Below, in pieces: positions 25,519-34,192 of a DNA stretch of 64,000 bases (position 1 is its first letter; each line of letters starts with the position of its first letter). Where the stretch lies: contig NZ_CP147846.1 of NCBI RefSeq assembly GCF_037327425.1, positions 5,084,001 to 5,148,000 on the forward strand, written 5' to 3'. The DNA comes from Rhodococcus sovatensis (lineage in GTDB: Bacteria; Actinomycetota; Actinomycetes; Mycobacteriales; Mycobacteriaceae). The notes under the pieces are model-generated. The model did not search any database, was not told where the DNA came from, and saw only the letters and a program-made list of their open reading frames with translations. The position numbers and the translations under genes were made by a program.

Positions 25519-27657
25519 GTGTCGTACATGCAGGTGAGCAGGCGAGCGTTCCTGACGACCCTGCTACTGGCGCCCACCCTGACCGTCGCCGTGTCGCCGA
25601 AGGCTGTGGCCGCGCCTGCAGTCGCAGGGACGGACCTCGGCGACGTTCTGATTCTCGCCGGCAGGCCGACGGAACACCTGTTGGTCGTACTCGAGGTTCG
25701 TACCGATGGCACCGTCGGACTCGTGCTTCCTCGGGCGGAGGTAGGGCAAGGGTTGACGACGTCGCTCGCCATGCTCGTCGCCGAGGAACTCGACATTGCT
25801 CTCGACGCCGTCGAGACCTCGCTGGCCGATGCAAGGCCCGAGTTGCTGTTCAATCAGATGACCGGCAGTTCCAACTCGATACGCGCGATGTACTGGCCCA
25901 TTCGCCATGCCGCGGCAGGTGCCCGCGCGCGATTGATCGCTGCTGCGGCGCTGCGCTTTTCCGTGCTCCCGCAGGAGATTTCTCTCACGGGCGGGATCCT
26001 GATTGCCGCGGACGGGCGAACGATGGGGATCGGTGATGTCGCTGTCGCCGCCGCCGACCCATTGCTGAAAGTCATTCCCTCCGAACCGAAACCGTCGGAA
26101 GAGTTCCGTCTGATCGGCACATCCACCCGCCGTGTCGACGCTCGGGCGATGGTGACGGGTTCGTTCGAGTACGCACTCGATCTCGACGTTCCGGGTGCCA
26201 TGCCGGTAGTGGTCAGGCGAGCGCCGTCGATCGGTGGCGAGGTGGCCGACGTGGACAAGGGCGCGCTCGCGGCGCTGCCCGGTGTGATCGACGTGGCCGT
26301 CATCCCGACCGGTGTCGCGGTGATGGCCGAAACCTTCGGGCAGGCAATCGATGCTGCAGCAGCAGCCCGCGTCACGTGGACGGCGGGCTCGGTCGATGCG
26401 GAGAACGACGAGACCATTCGTGCCCGGTTGCGTTCCGCTGTCGAGCCCTTCGTGACGACTGGCGAGCTGACCGCGGAGTTCGACTTCGCCTTCGTCTCAC
26501 ATGCTGCCATGGAGACCAATTCGGCTGTGGCAGATGTACGGTCGGATTCGGCCGAAATCTGGGGATCGATGCAGACTCCGATCATCGCCAAGCAAGTCAT
26601 CGCCCGGGTGCTGGGAATGCCGGTCGACGCCGTCATCGTCCACGTCGTCAGCGGTGGTGGATCTTTCGGCCGACGCCTGTTCTTCGACGCGCCACTCGAA
26701 GCCGCGCGAATCTCCCAGGCGATGGGACGAAAGGTGCGGCTGATGTGGACGCGGGTCGACGACATGCGTCACGGCCGCGCGCGACCCGCCTCGCATCACC
26801 GATTCACGGTGCGGACCGACCGTACCGATGTGTCGTCTTTCGAGCATCGGATCGCCGCGGTGGCAACGGACTTCTCGCACGGATTCGGCGAGATTCTGAC
26901 GGCATCGGGATCGGGAGCATCAGGGCGGTCGGTGTTCTCGCGGACGGTGGCCACGCCGTATGCGTTCGGTGACGTGATCGAAACCCTGCGCGAGGTGAAC
27001 CTCCCGATGAATACCGGCAGCTGGCGTTCGGTGTTCTCCGCGACCAGTCGTGGGGCAGCGGAGATCGTCGTCGATCGAACAGCAGCCGCCCTCGGGATCG
27101 ACCCCGTCGAGTTCCGGCGATCCCGCCTCGCCGACCCTCGCCACCGTGCAGTTCTCGATGCCGTTGCTGCCGAGAGTGATTGGGGAAGGCAATTGCCCGA
27201 CGGTTGGGCACAAGGTGTCGGTTTTCATGCCGAGTACCGGTCCTGCGTCGCGTACGTCGTCGACCTCGACGCCACCGATCCCGGCCGGCCGCGGGTGCGA
27301 CGCGCAGTCGTCGCCGTCGATGTCGGGAAGGTCATCGATCCTTCGGGACTGGAGGCACAGATGCTCGGTGGTCTCACCGACGCCATTTCGACGACGCTGT
27401 CAGCAGGCCTGCACATCGACGCGGGACTTCCACTCGAAGGAAGCTTCTCGCAGTTTCACTTTGCCCGACAGGTGGATTCGCCGACGGACTTCCGGATGAT
27501 CGTCATCGACGGCGCGGATCAGCCGGGAGGGGCAGGGGAACTCGGTGTGCCTGCCGCTGTCGGAGCGGTCGCGAACGCCTACGAGCGTGCCACTGGCGAG
27601 ACCGTCCGGTCGTTCCCGATCCATTTCGACACGAACTTCGAACCGTTCCCAAGATGA
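25519..27657 (+). CDS. Molybdopterin-binding subunit of a xanthine dehydrogenase-family hydroxylase (IorB-like)
   Basis: A 712-residue catalytic subunit. The N-terminal SRRAFLTTLLL is a twin-arginine signal, so the enzyme is probably exported folded. Repeated Gly-rich MoCo-contact segments are seen, including PRAEVGQGLTTSLA near residue 75 and VVSGGGSFGRRLFFDAP near residue 380. GGAGELGVPAAVGAVANA near residue 675 holds the active-site Glu. It resembles the isoquinoline 1-oxidoreductase/aldehyde oxidase beta type, which uses cytochrome c rather than FAD. The GTG start follows GGGGAGAGAAGAG. The iron-sulfur subunit follows 13 bp downstream. Confidence 0.87.
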   Translation: MSYMQVSRRAFLTTLLLAPTLTVAVSPKAVAAPAVAGTDLGDVLILAGRPTEHLLVVLEVRTDGTVGLVLPRAEVGQGLTTSLAMLVAEELDIALDAVETSLADARPELLFNQMTGSSNSIRAMYWPIRHAAAGARARLIAAAALRFSVLPQEISLTGGILIAADGRTMGIGDVAVAAADPLLKVIPSEPKPSEEFRLIGTSTRRVDARAMVTGSFEYALDLDVPGAMPVVVRRAPSIGGEVADVDKGALAALPGVIDVAVIPTGVAVMAETFGQAIDAAAAARVTWTAGSVDAENDETIRARLRSAVEPFVTTGELTAEFDFAFVSHAAMETNSAVADVRSDSAEIWGSMQTPIIAKQVIARVLGMPVDAVIVHVVSGGGSFGRRLFFDAPLEAARISQAMGRKVRLMWTRVDDMRHGRARPASHHRFTVRTDRTDVSSFEHRIAAVATDFSHGFGEILTASGSGASGRSVFSRTVATPYAFGDVIETLREVNLPMNTGSWRSVFSATSRGAAEIVVDRTAAALGIDPVEFRRSRLADPRHRAVLDAVAAESDWGRQLPDGWAQGVGFHAEYRSCVAYVVDLDATDPGRPRVRRAVVAVDVGKVIDPSGLEAQMLGGLTDAISTTLSAGLHIDAGLPLEGSFSQFHFARQVDSPTDFRMIVIDGADQPGGAGELGVPAAVGAVANAYERATGETVRSFPIHFDTNFEPFPR

Positions 27658-27670
27658 AAGGCGCTCGCGC

Positions 27671-28153
27671 ATGCACGAATTCACGGTGAACGGTCGCGAG
27701 GTCGCCGTCGATGCTCCGGACGATCTGGCGTTGCTGTGGGTGCTGCGCGACAAACTCGGTGTACGAGGGCCCAAGTACGGCTGCGGAATCGGTGTGTGCC
27801 GAGCCTGCACCAGTCACCTCGACGGTGCGGAGATTCAGCCGTGTATCACCCCCGTGTCCGAAGTGGGAGGTCGCGAGGTCACGACCATCGAAGGACTCGC
27901 CGACGGTGATGTCCTCCACCCCGTGCAGCAGGCGTGGCTCGAAGAGGACGTCGTGCAGTGCGGCTATTGCCAGCCGGGCCAGATCATGGCTGCCGTCGCA
28001 CTGCTCGAGCGTACGACAGAGCCGTCCGACCTCGACATCGACCGAATCGAGAACGTGTGTCGCTGCGGCACGTACTTTCGCATTCGGCGAGCAATCCGGC
28101 GGGCTGCAGAGATCGCCCGTTCAGCGGGTGAGCGTCCCGAGGTCGACGGGTAG
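27671..28153 (+). CDS. (2Fe-2S)-binding subunit of the molybdenum hydroxylase (IorA-like)
   Basis: A 160-residue electron-transfer subunit with two [2Fe-2S] clusters. The plant-type N-terminal site is YGCGIGVCRACTSHLDG (residues about 40-55) with the fourth Cys in IQPC. The C-terminal site is QCGYCQPGQ near residue 100 and NVCRCGTYFRIRRAI near residue 135. It passes electrons from the molybdenum centre, probably to a cytochrome. No FAD (medium) subunit gene follows, which supports the IorAB-type architecture. Its last 33 bp overlap the opposing SDR gene. Confidence 0.9.
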   Translation: MHEFTVNGREVAVDAPDDLALLWVLRDKLGVRGPKYGCGIGVCRACTSHLDGAEIQPCITPVSEVGGREVTTIEGLADGDVLHPVQQAWLEEDVVQCGYCQPGQIMAAVALLERTTEPSDLDIDRIENVCRCGTYFRIRRAIRRAAEIARSAGERPEVDG

Positions 28154-28930
28154 CTGAATTCCCGTGACGTGACGCGCTTCGTCGGATGACAGCCACGCCA
28201 CCGCTGCCGCTATGTCCTCGGGTTGGCTCACCGGGTCCGGTAGCGAGCCCATGAAAATCGGTCCGAGGGTCTGGCCCTGTTCACCGAGGAGCGCCATCAT
28301 GTCGGTCGGTTGCATCCCCGTCTCGACACCGTGTGGGTGGATGGAGTTGACCCGGATTCCGTACTGGCCGAGTTCGTTGGCCATCGACCGGCATAGTCCG
28401 ACGATGCCATGCTTACTCGCCGCGTAGTGCGCCAGAAACGGCAGACCACGCAGCCCGGCCACCGAACTGGTCATGACGATCGAACCGCCGGTTCCCTGCT
28501 CGAGCAGAATCGGAACCGCTGCCTTGACGGTGAAGAACGTGCCCGTGAGATTGACGTCGATGGTTTCCTGCCACTGCTCCGGGGTGATCTTCCATGACAT
28601 GGCGGCGGAGCAGATGCCGGCATTGGCGACGACGACATCGAGGCGTCCCAGTTCTGCGACGCCGTCGCGGAGGGCCGTCTCGACTGCGGCGAAGTCCCGA
28701 GTGTCGGTTTCCGTCGCCACGATGCGTCGATCGAGAGCTTCGACGGCCGCCACGGTCTCGGCGAGGTCCGCCGAGCTCGCACCGTCGTAGTGGGTCGACT
28801 CGAACTCTCGGCAGATATCCATCGCGATGATGTCGGCGCCCTCGGATGCGAGCCTGATTGCCTCGGCGCGCCCCTGTCCCCGAGCAGCTCCCGTGATGAA
28901 CGCGACCTTGCCATCGAACCGTGTCGTCAT
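28121..28930 (-). CDS. SDR family oxidoreductase, mycofactocin-coupled type
   Basis: A 269-residue Rossmann-fold dehydrogenase. The cofactor motif TGAARGQGRAEAIRLASEGAD is the form typical of mycofactocin-dependent SDRs, where the nicotinamide cofactor stays bound. VVVANAGIC is the NAG motif, MTSSVAG the Ser and HYAASKHG the catalytic YxxxK near residue 170. There is an insertion after the second strand (EFESTHYDGASSAD), also typical of that group. No mycofactocin biosynthesis gene is in the window. Substrate unknown, likely an alcohol. Confidence 0.86.
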   Translation of the reverse strand: MTTRFDGKVAFITGAARGQGRAEAIRLASEGADIIAMDICREFESTHYDGASSADLAETVAAVEALDRRIVATETDTRDFAAVETALRDGVAELGRLDVVVANAGICSAAMSWKITPEQWQETIDVNLTGTFFTVKAAVPILLEQGTGGSIVMTSSVAGLRGLPFLAHYAASKHGIVGLCRSMANELGQYGIRVNSIHPHGVETGMQPTDMMALLGEQGQTLGPIFMGSLPDPVSQPEDIAAAVAWLSSDEARHVTGIQLPVDLGTLTR

Positions 28931-29039
28931 CGCCTCGACGCTACAACCGACTCGACTCCGCCATGTCCGATTCGGGGTGGATTCGACCGACACTTCGGCA
29001 GCCCAGTACGGTAAGAGGCGACACGGGAGGTTTGCACTT

Positions 29040-29216
29040 ATGGAAAGTATCGGCGCGTTCATCGGAATCGTCGTGGTCGTTCTGACGATCGTCTTGGTTG
29101 TGTTCGGGTGCGGAATGCTGTTCCTGGCGTCGGTCAAGCCCGATCTGTTCAACTTCGATCTCACTCGCCGCTCTCGCCAGAAGGCAGAGAAGGCCGAGAA
29201 GAACAGCACTTCGTAG
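29040..29216 (+). CDS. Small single-span membrane protein
   Basis: A 58-residue protein missing from many gene calls because of its size. GGGAGG lies 9 bp before the ATG. One hydrophobic helix (residues about 6-32, containing VVVVLTIVLVVFG) is followed by a short basic tail with alternating Lys/Glu/Ala. No known family is recognised; it could be a small accessory or stress-related membrane protein. Coding is supported by the Shine-Dalgarno, third-position GC and the amphipathic tail. Confidence 0.6.
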   Translation: MESIGAFIGIVVVVLTIVLVVFGCGMLFLASVKPDLFNFDLTRRSRQKAEKAEKNSTS

Positions 29217-29314
29217 AGATATCGGTCATAATCGGGGACTGAAATCCTCGATGGTGCGGTTGTATGAGCGTCACGGGAGATTTTCGTCTTCCCGGACAGG
29301 CAACTGGAGACATC

Positions 29315-29782
29315 GTGAGCAGTTCGGTGGATACGCCCTCGCGGGCCTATACGTGTGGTCCCCGTGTCTGTGGCCCGCGAATCAAGGCCCGGATCCTCGG
29401 TGAGTCTGTCACTGCGCAGTTCGCGCGCTTCGTTATCGTCGGTGCTTCCAGCAATGCCCTGTACGCGGGTCTGTTCGTAGCTCTTGCGACGCTCGGCTCG
29501 TTCACAGCCAACCTCATCGGCATCGCCGCCAGCACTGTCCTGGCAAACGAACTGCACAGGCGTCATACCTTTCATGCAGCGCAGCGCGTCGGCTGGTTCC
29601 AGACTCAATGGGAAGCCGGCGGTCTGGCACTCGTCGGACTCGCGCTCGGTACGGCAGCGCTCGCGGCGGTTCACCTTCTTTTCCCCGGCGCGTCCTCCCT
29701 TGTCCAGATCGTCGCGGTCGTCGCGGTCAGTGCTGCTACCGGAGCACTGCGGTTCCTTGCCCTGCGCGGCTGGGTGTTCTAG
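29315..29782 (+). CDS. GtrA-like membrane protein
   Basis: A 155-residue protein with four predicted helices beginning at QFARFVIVGASSNALYAGLF, the conserved start of the GtrA family. These proteins are thought to flip or carry polyprenyl-linked sugars in cell-envelope polysaccharide synthesis. GTG 29315 was chosen because CTGGAGA lies 6 bp upstream. An ATG at 29264 would add 17 residues. No glycosyltransferase partner is adjacent, so the lipid-sugar substrate is unknown. Confidence 0.78.
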   Translation: MSSSVDTPSRAYTCGPRVCGPRIKARILGESVTAQFARFVIVGASSNALYAGLFVALATLGSFTANLIGIAASTVLANELHRRHTFHAAQRVGWFQTQWEAGGLALVGLALGTAALAAVHLLFPGASSLVQIVAVVAVSAATGALRFLALRGWVF

Positions 29783-29888
29783 ACCGGCGCTGTCTGACTC
29801 GCGGCTGTTCCACCACCCTCGGTACTGCCCGGCGCTAGGCTGACCTCGCTCCGGATTCGAGGAGCGGAGCCTGGGCAGGAGGCCTGCG

Positions 29889-32159
29889 ATGGGTAGGTGG
29901 TTCACCGAGACGGTCGTCGACAACGGTCGTCTGCCGTTGTTCTTTCTGCTCGTTTCGTTCCTGCTCGCGTTCCTGTTCATCAGGTTCAGCGTGCGGATGA
30001 TTCGAGCCGAGGTGTCCTGGTGGCCGGGCAACGTGACGCCCGGCGGTATGCACATCCACCACGTCATGTTCGGTCTGGTGATGGTGCTGATCTCCGGATT
30101 CGCCCTCGTCGCGATAGCCAACTACGAGACCCCCATTGCCAACTGCGTCTTGGCGAGTGTGTTCGGTATCGGCAGCGCGCTGATGCTCGACGAGTTCGCC
30201 CTGATCCTGCATCTGCGCGATGTGTACTGGGCCGAAGAGGGCCGATCCTCGATCGATGCGGTGTTCGTCGCCGTGGCGATCACCGGGCTGTATCTGCTCG
30301 GTGTCCATCCCATCGGGTTCGCGGGCGATTTCGACGCATACCAGGAGGACCGATCGCTCGGGACGCTCGCGCTTGTCCTCGGCGGTCTGGCATTCCAATT
30401 GATGCTGGCGGCGATCACCTTGCTCAAGGGCAAGCTCTGGACCGGTCTCGTCGGGCTGTTCTTCGTTCCGTTGCTGATCGTGGGAGCGTGGCGGATCGGA
30501 CGACCGAACTCGCCGTGGGCACGGTGGCGGTACGCGGACAAGCCGTCGAAACAGGCGAAGGCATGGATTCGCGAGAAGCGACTACGTGAACCAGTGGTGC
30601 GCGCGAAGATCGTTGTCCAGGAGGCACTGTCGGGCAGATTCGGAGTACCCGTCGAAGTGCCGGAGATGCCCGAGATACCCAAGGCTGCGCCGGCGTCGGC
30701 GAAGTTGCCGAACCGTTTGGTGTCCTCGATTCAGTGGCGTAGAACCCGCCGACGTCTGCGTCGTACTCCGGTGTGGCGTCTGCCGGTTGTGCTGGTGTCG
30801 TTGTCGATGGTGCTGGCCTACACCTTCGTCGCGATCGACGCCGAGGTCGCCGAGCCCACGGGCGCGCTGGAGATCGATTCGGACCTCGACATCGGTGCCA
30901 CCGCGACGCTTCTGGCGGTCATAGCAGGCGGCATGATCACCCTCACCGGTTTGGTGTTCACTGCAATCACGCTTGCCATGCAGTTCGGGGCGTCGCAGAT
31001 TTCGGTGCGGGTGGTGCCGATGCTGCAGGAGGAAGCGATCATGCGGTGGTCGATCGGGATGTTTCTGTCCACGTTCGTCTTTGCCGTCGTGATCGCCTCG
31101 GATCTTGCCCTGTCGGGTCAGCGGGCGTCACCGGTGTTGTCGACGTCCATTGCAATTCTGTTGGCCTTCGTCAGCGCGTTCCTGTTCATCGGTTTGGTGG
31201 CACGCGTCGGGATGATTCTCAATTCCTCGCGGCTACTTCGCTGGATCGCCGCGCAGGGGCGGACCTCGATTTTCCGGATGTATCCGGCCGTGTCGCCGGA
31301 GACCGAAAGATCGCCGGAAGTCGTGACATCGCCGGAAGCCGTGACATCGCCGGAAGCCGAGAGAACGCCCGATACCGTGCCCCCGTCGGAGACCGTGCCC
31401 CCGTCGGAATCCACCGGCCCACTCGGAGCGACGACGACGGTTCGCCTCGAGCAACTGTCCTCGGACGGCCGGATTCTGTTGGCCGTCGATGTGGCCGGCA
31501 TCGAGCGTATGGCAACCAAGTGGGGCGTGACGGTGCAGCTCATGCCGACCATAGGTGAGTTCGTTGCCCAGGATTCGGTTCTGTTCGAGGTCCAGGGGCC
31601 GCAGTTGCGCGTGCGGCCACACCGACTGGTCGGTGCCCTGGTATTCGGCGACACGCACAGCCCAACGGTGAGTCCGGCGGCCGCTCTGCAGGCGATCGTC
31701 GACATCGCGTTGAAGGCACTCTCTCCCGCGATCAACGATCCCGGCCGCGCGGTGCAGGCCATGGACCACCTCGAGGATTTGTTGATGACGCTCGCTCCCC
31801 GGGTTCACCATGAGTCCGACGACCTGGCCCCGACTCGTATTCGCGGAACTCGGCGCACGTGGGCCGACTACGTCGCGGTCTCCACCGACGAGATCCGACA
31901 CTTCAGCAGGGGATCCACGCAGGTTCAGCGTCGGCTCCGGTCGCTGCTGGTGACGCTGGTCGATGCCTGCCCGCCGGACCAGCATCCGCCGCTCGTCGCG
32001 CGGTTGGAAGCCCTCGACGCACAGGTGGCGAGGGAATGGACCGGAAGCCTCGATGTGAGCCTCGCGAGTGCTCCGGATCCTCAGGGTTTGGGATCGGAGT
32101 TGGGCTCGACGGGTCGCGGCCATCCGGTGGTATTGGGAGCGGAGCAGAAGAGCGGGTAG
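29889..32159 (+). CDS. Large membrane protein: N-terminal helical module fused to a DUF2254-like domain
   Basis: A 756-residue integral membrane protein. Residues about 1-205 have five or six helices and a histidine-rich GGMHIHHVMFG motif. Residues 205-290 are a basic, Pro/Glu-rich cytosolic linker. From about residue 290 on, four helices and a long soluble tail match DUF2254 (ITLAMQFGASQISVRVVP; SPAINDPGRAVQAMDHLEDLL). Between these, around residues 475-520, is a Ser/Pro/Glu low-complexity stretch built of near-identical repeats. Neither module has a settled function. The fusion itself is unusual. Confidence 0.75.
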   Translation: MGRWFTETVVDNGRLPLFFLLVSFLLAFLFIRFSVRMIRAEVSWWPGNVTPGGMHIHHVMFGLVMVLISGFALVAIANYETPIANCVLASVFGIGSALMLDEFALILHLRDVYWAEEGRSSIDAVFVAVAITGLYLLGVHPIGFAGDFDAYQEDRSLGTLALVLGGLAFQLMLAAITLLKGKLWTGLVGLFFVPLLIVGAWRIGRPNSPWARWRYADKPSKQAKAWIREKRLREPVVRAKIVVQEALSGRFGVPVEVPEMPEIPKAAPASAKLPNRLVSSIQWRRTRRRLRRTPVWRLPVVLVSLSMVLAYTFVAIDAEVAEPTGALEIDSDLDIGATATLLAVIAGGMITLTGLVFTAITLAMQFGASQISVRVVPMLQEEAIMRWSIGMFLSTFVFAVVIASDLALSGQRASPVLSTSIAILLAFVSAFLFIGLVARVGMILNSSRLLRWIAAQGRTSIFRMYPAVSPETERSPEVVTSPEAVTSPEAERTPDTVPPSETVPPSESTGPLGATTTVRLEQLSSDGRILLAVDVAGIERMATKWGVTVQLMPTIGEFVAQDSVLFEVQGPQLRVRPHRLVGALVFGDTHSPTVSPAAALQAIVDIALKALSPAINDPGRAVQAMDHLEDLLMTLAPRVHHESDDLAPTRIRGTRRTWADYVAVSTDEIRHFSRGSTQVQRRLRSLLVTLVDACPPDQHPPLVARLEALDAQVAREWTGSLDVSLASAPDPQGLGSELGSTGRGHPVVLGAEQKSG

Positions 32160-32216
32160 TCGACGGTCGTGCATCGGGCCATGACTATCGGAACCAGCTG
32201 TGCGAAAATCGTTCCC

Positions 32217-33257
32217 GTGACCCCGCAACCTGTGCTTTCGCCGTTGACGACGGCGGCGATCTTTCTCGTCGTGACCGTCGATGTCGGTGGTGAGGACGCG
32301 GTTCGCGAAGTTCTCGCCGATATCGCCGGTCTTCAGCGGTCCGTCGGATTCCGAGTTCCCGACGGAAAGTTGACGTGTGTCGTCGGAATAGGATCCGACG
32401 CGTGGGATCGGCTGTACGAGGGTCCGCGCCCCGCCGAGTTGCACCCGTTCGCGCCGCTGGAGGGCGCTGCCCACAGCGCACCCTCGACACCTGGGGATCT
32501 GCTGTTCCACTTGCGAGCTCAGCAACAGGATCTGGTGTTCGAGATGGCGACTCAGATCATGAACAAGCTCGACGGTGCGGTGACCGTCGTCGACGAGGTG
32601 CACGGCTTCAAGTTCTTCGAGATGCGCGATCTGATGGGTTTCGTGGACGGCACCGAGAACCCGACGGGTGAGGACGCCGAAGTCGCGGTGACGGTGGGTG
32701 ACTCGGATCCCGGCTTCATCGGTAGCAGCTACGTCATCGTGCAGAAGTACGTGCACGACATGGGTTCTTGGAATTCTCTGAGTACGGAGGACCAGGAGAA
32801 CGTCATCGGTCGAACCAAGCTGACCGATATCGAGATGGACGACGACGTCAAACCACCCAATTCGCACACCGCGCTCAACGTCATCGAAGACGACAACGGT
32901 GTACAGCTCCAGATTCTGCGTAACAACATGCCGTTCGGAGCCGTCGGGACCAAAGAGTTCGGTACCTACTTCATCGGATATTCGGCAACTCCGGCCGTCA
33001 CCGAAGAGATGCTGCGCAACATGTTTCTCGGCAAACCCGAGGGAAACTACGACAGGATCCTCGACTTCTCCACTGCCGTCACTGGCACGCTGTTCTTCGT
33101 TCCCACACTGGATTTCCTCGAGGATCCGCCGGCGAAGCCCGCAACGGAGATCGTCACCTCCGTCGATGTGGGAGCATCCGACGGCTCGCTCGGCATCGGA
33201 AGTATGAAGAGCACCTTCGACAACGAGTCCACCACCAAGGGAGTGTCGGTCCAATGA
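32217..33257 (+). CDS. dyp: DyP-type heme peroxidase with encapsulin-targeting peptide
   Basis: A 346-residue dye-decolorising peroxidase close to DypB. GFVDGTENPTG near residue 145 has the distal Asp, NSHTALN near residue 218 the proximal heme-ligand His, and ILRNNMPFG near residue 235 the distal Arg. Near the C-terminus DGSLGIGSMKS matches the cargo-loading peptide that docks DyP inside encapsulin. Unusually, about 14 more residues follow it. The stop overlaps the encapsulin ATG by 4 bp. GTG 32217 aligns best with the DypB N-terminus; an ATG at 32181 is possible. Confidence 0.93.
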   Translation: MTPQPVLSPLTTAAIFLVVTVDVGGEDAVREVLADIAGLQRSVGFRVPDGKLTCVVGIGSDAWDRLYEGPRPAELHPFAPLEGAAHSAPSTPGDLLFHLRAQQQDLVFEMATQIMNKLDGAVTVVDEVHGFKFFEMRDLMGFVDGTENPTGEDAEVAVTVGDSDPGFIGSSYVIVQKYVHDMGSWNSLSTEDQENVIGRTKLTDIEMDDDVKPPNSHTALNVIEDDNGVQLQILRNNMPFGAVGTKEFGTYFIGYSATPAVTEEMLRNMFLGKPEGNYDRILDFSTAVTGTLFFVPTLDFLEDPPAKPATEIVTSVDVGASDGSLGIGSMKSTFDNESTTKGVSVQ

Positions 33258-34063
33258 GTAATCTGCATCGCGAGCTTGCCCCGATTTCGGCTGCGGCCTG
33301 GGCCGAGATAGAAGAGGAGGCAACGCGCACGTTCAAGCGCAACGTCGCAGGGCGCCGAGTCGTGGATGTGAAGGGGCCGTCCGGTCTCACTCTCGCGGCG
33401 GTCGGAACCGGGCACCAGAGTTCGATCGCCCCGATCGCCGACGGCGTCATCGCGCATGCGAGGCAATCGCAACCGGTGGTGGAACTCCGAGTCCCGTTCA
33501 CCGTCAGCAGGTCTGCGATCGACGACGTCGAACGCGGTGCGAGCGATTCGGACTGGCAGCCGGTCAAGGACGCGGCCACACAGATTGCGTTCGCGGAGGA
33601 CCGTGCGGTGTTCGAAGGCTATGCGGCAGCGGGGATCACTGGGCTGCGCGAGAGTGCGTCGAACCCGGAGTTGAAGCTTCCGTCGGATCCGCGGGACTAC
33701 CCCGAGATCATCAGCCAAGCCATCACGTCGTTGCGGCTGGCAGGCGTCAACGGCCCGTACTCGTTGCTGCTCAGCGCGGAGGCCTTCACTGCCATCAACG
33801 AAACGTCCGATCACGGTTACCCGATCCGTGAGCACCTGCGTCGTCTGCTCGACGGTGAGATCATCTGGGCTCCCGCAATCGACGGTGCGTTCCTGCTCAC
33901 TACCCGCGGTGGGGACTACGAACTTCACCTCGGCCAGGACCTGTCGATCGGATACCTGTCGCACGACGCCACGACCGTCGAATTGTATTTCCAGGAGTCG
34001 TTGACCTTCCTGGCATACACGAGCGAGGCTGTCGTGCCGCTGCTCGGGGCGCCGAAGGTGTAG
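33254..34063 (+). CDS. enc: Encapsulin shell protein (family 1)
   Basis: A 269-residue HK97-fold shell protein that self-assembles into a protein nanocompartment around DyP. The start MSNLHRELAPISAAAWAEIE is typical of family 1 encapsulins. RRVVDVKGPSGL is the E-loop region, and DLSIGYLSHDATTVELYFQESLTF is the conserved end of the P-domain core. Coupled to the DyP gene by ATGA overlap, so cargo and shell are made together. The compartment is expected to work in oxidative-stress or lignin-related chemistry. Confidence 0.94.
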   Translation: MSNLHRELAPISAAAWAEIEEEATRTFKRNVAGRRVVDVKGPSGLTLAAVGTGHQSSIAPIADGVIAHARQSQPVVELRVPFTVSRSAIDDVERGASDSDWQPVKDAATQIAFAEDRAVFEGYAAAGITGLRESASNPELKLPSDPRDYPEIISQAITSLRLAGVNGPYSLLLSAEAFTAINETSDHGYPIREHLRRLLDGEIIWAPAIDGAFLLTTRGGDYELHLGQDLSIGYLSHDATTVELYFQESLTFLAYTSEAVVPLLGAPKV

Positions 34064-34192
34064 TGCATGTGAGCCTCCCCAAGATCGGGCGCGCTGGGGT
34101 TGCTACTTCTAACAGAATGTTCCCGGATTGTCTTTCGGGCCGGTCGAGCGGACCTACGCTCTCGTAGGTATTCGACTCGAGGAGGCATGTCC

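Noticed and set aside
31233..33323. A 696-codon minus-strand open frame opposite the DUF2254 and DyP genes
   Set aside because: Antisense to motif-confirmed genes; low-complexity translation.
34072..34100. CCCCA...TGGGG hairpin after the encapsulin gene as a terminator
   Set aside because: The stem is only five base pairs with a long loop and no T-run.
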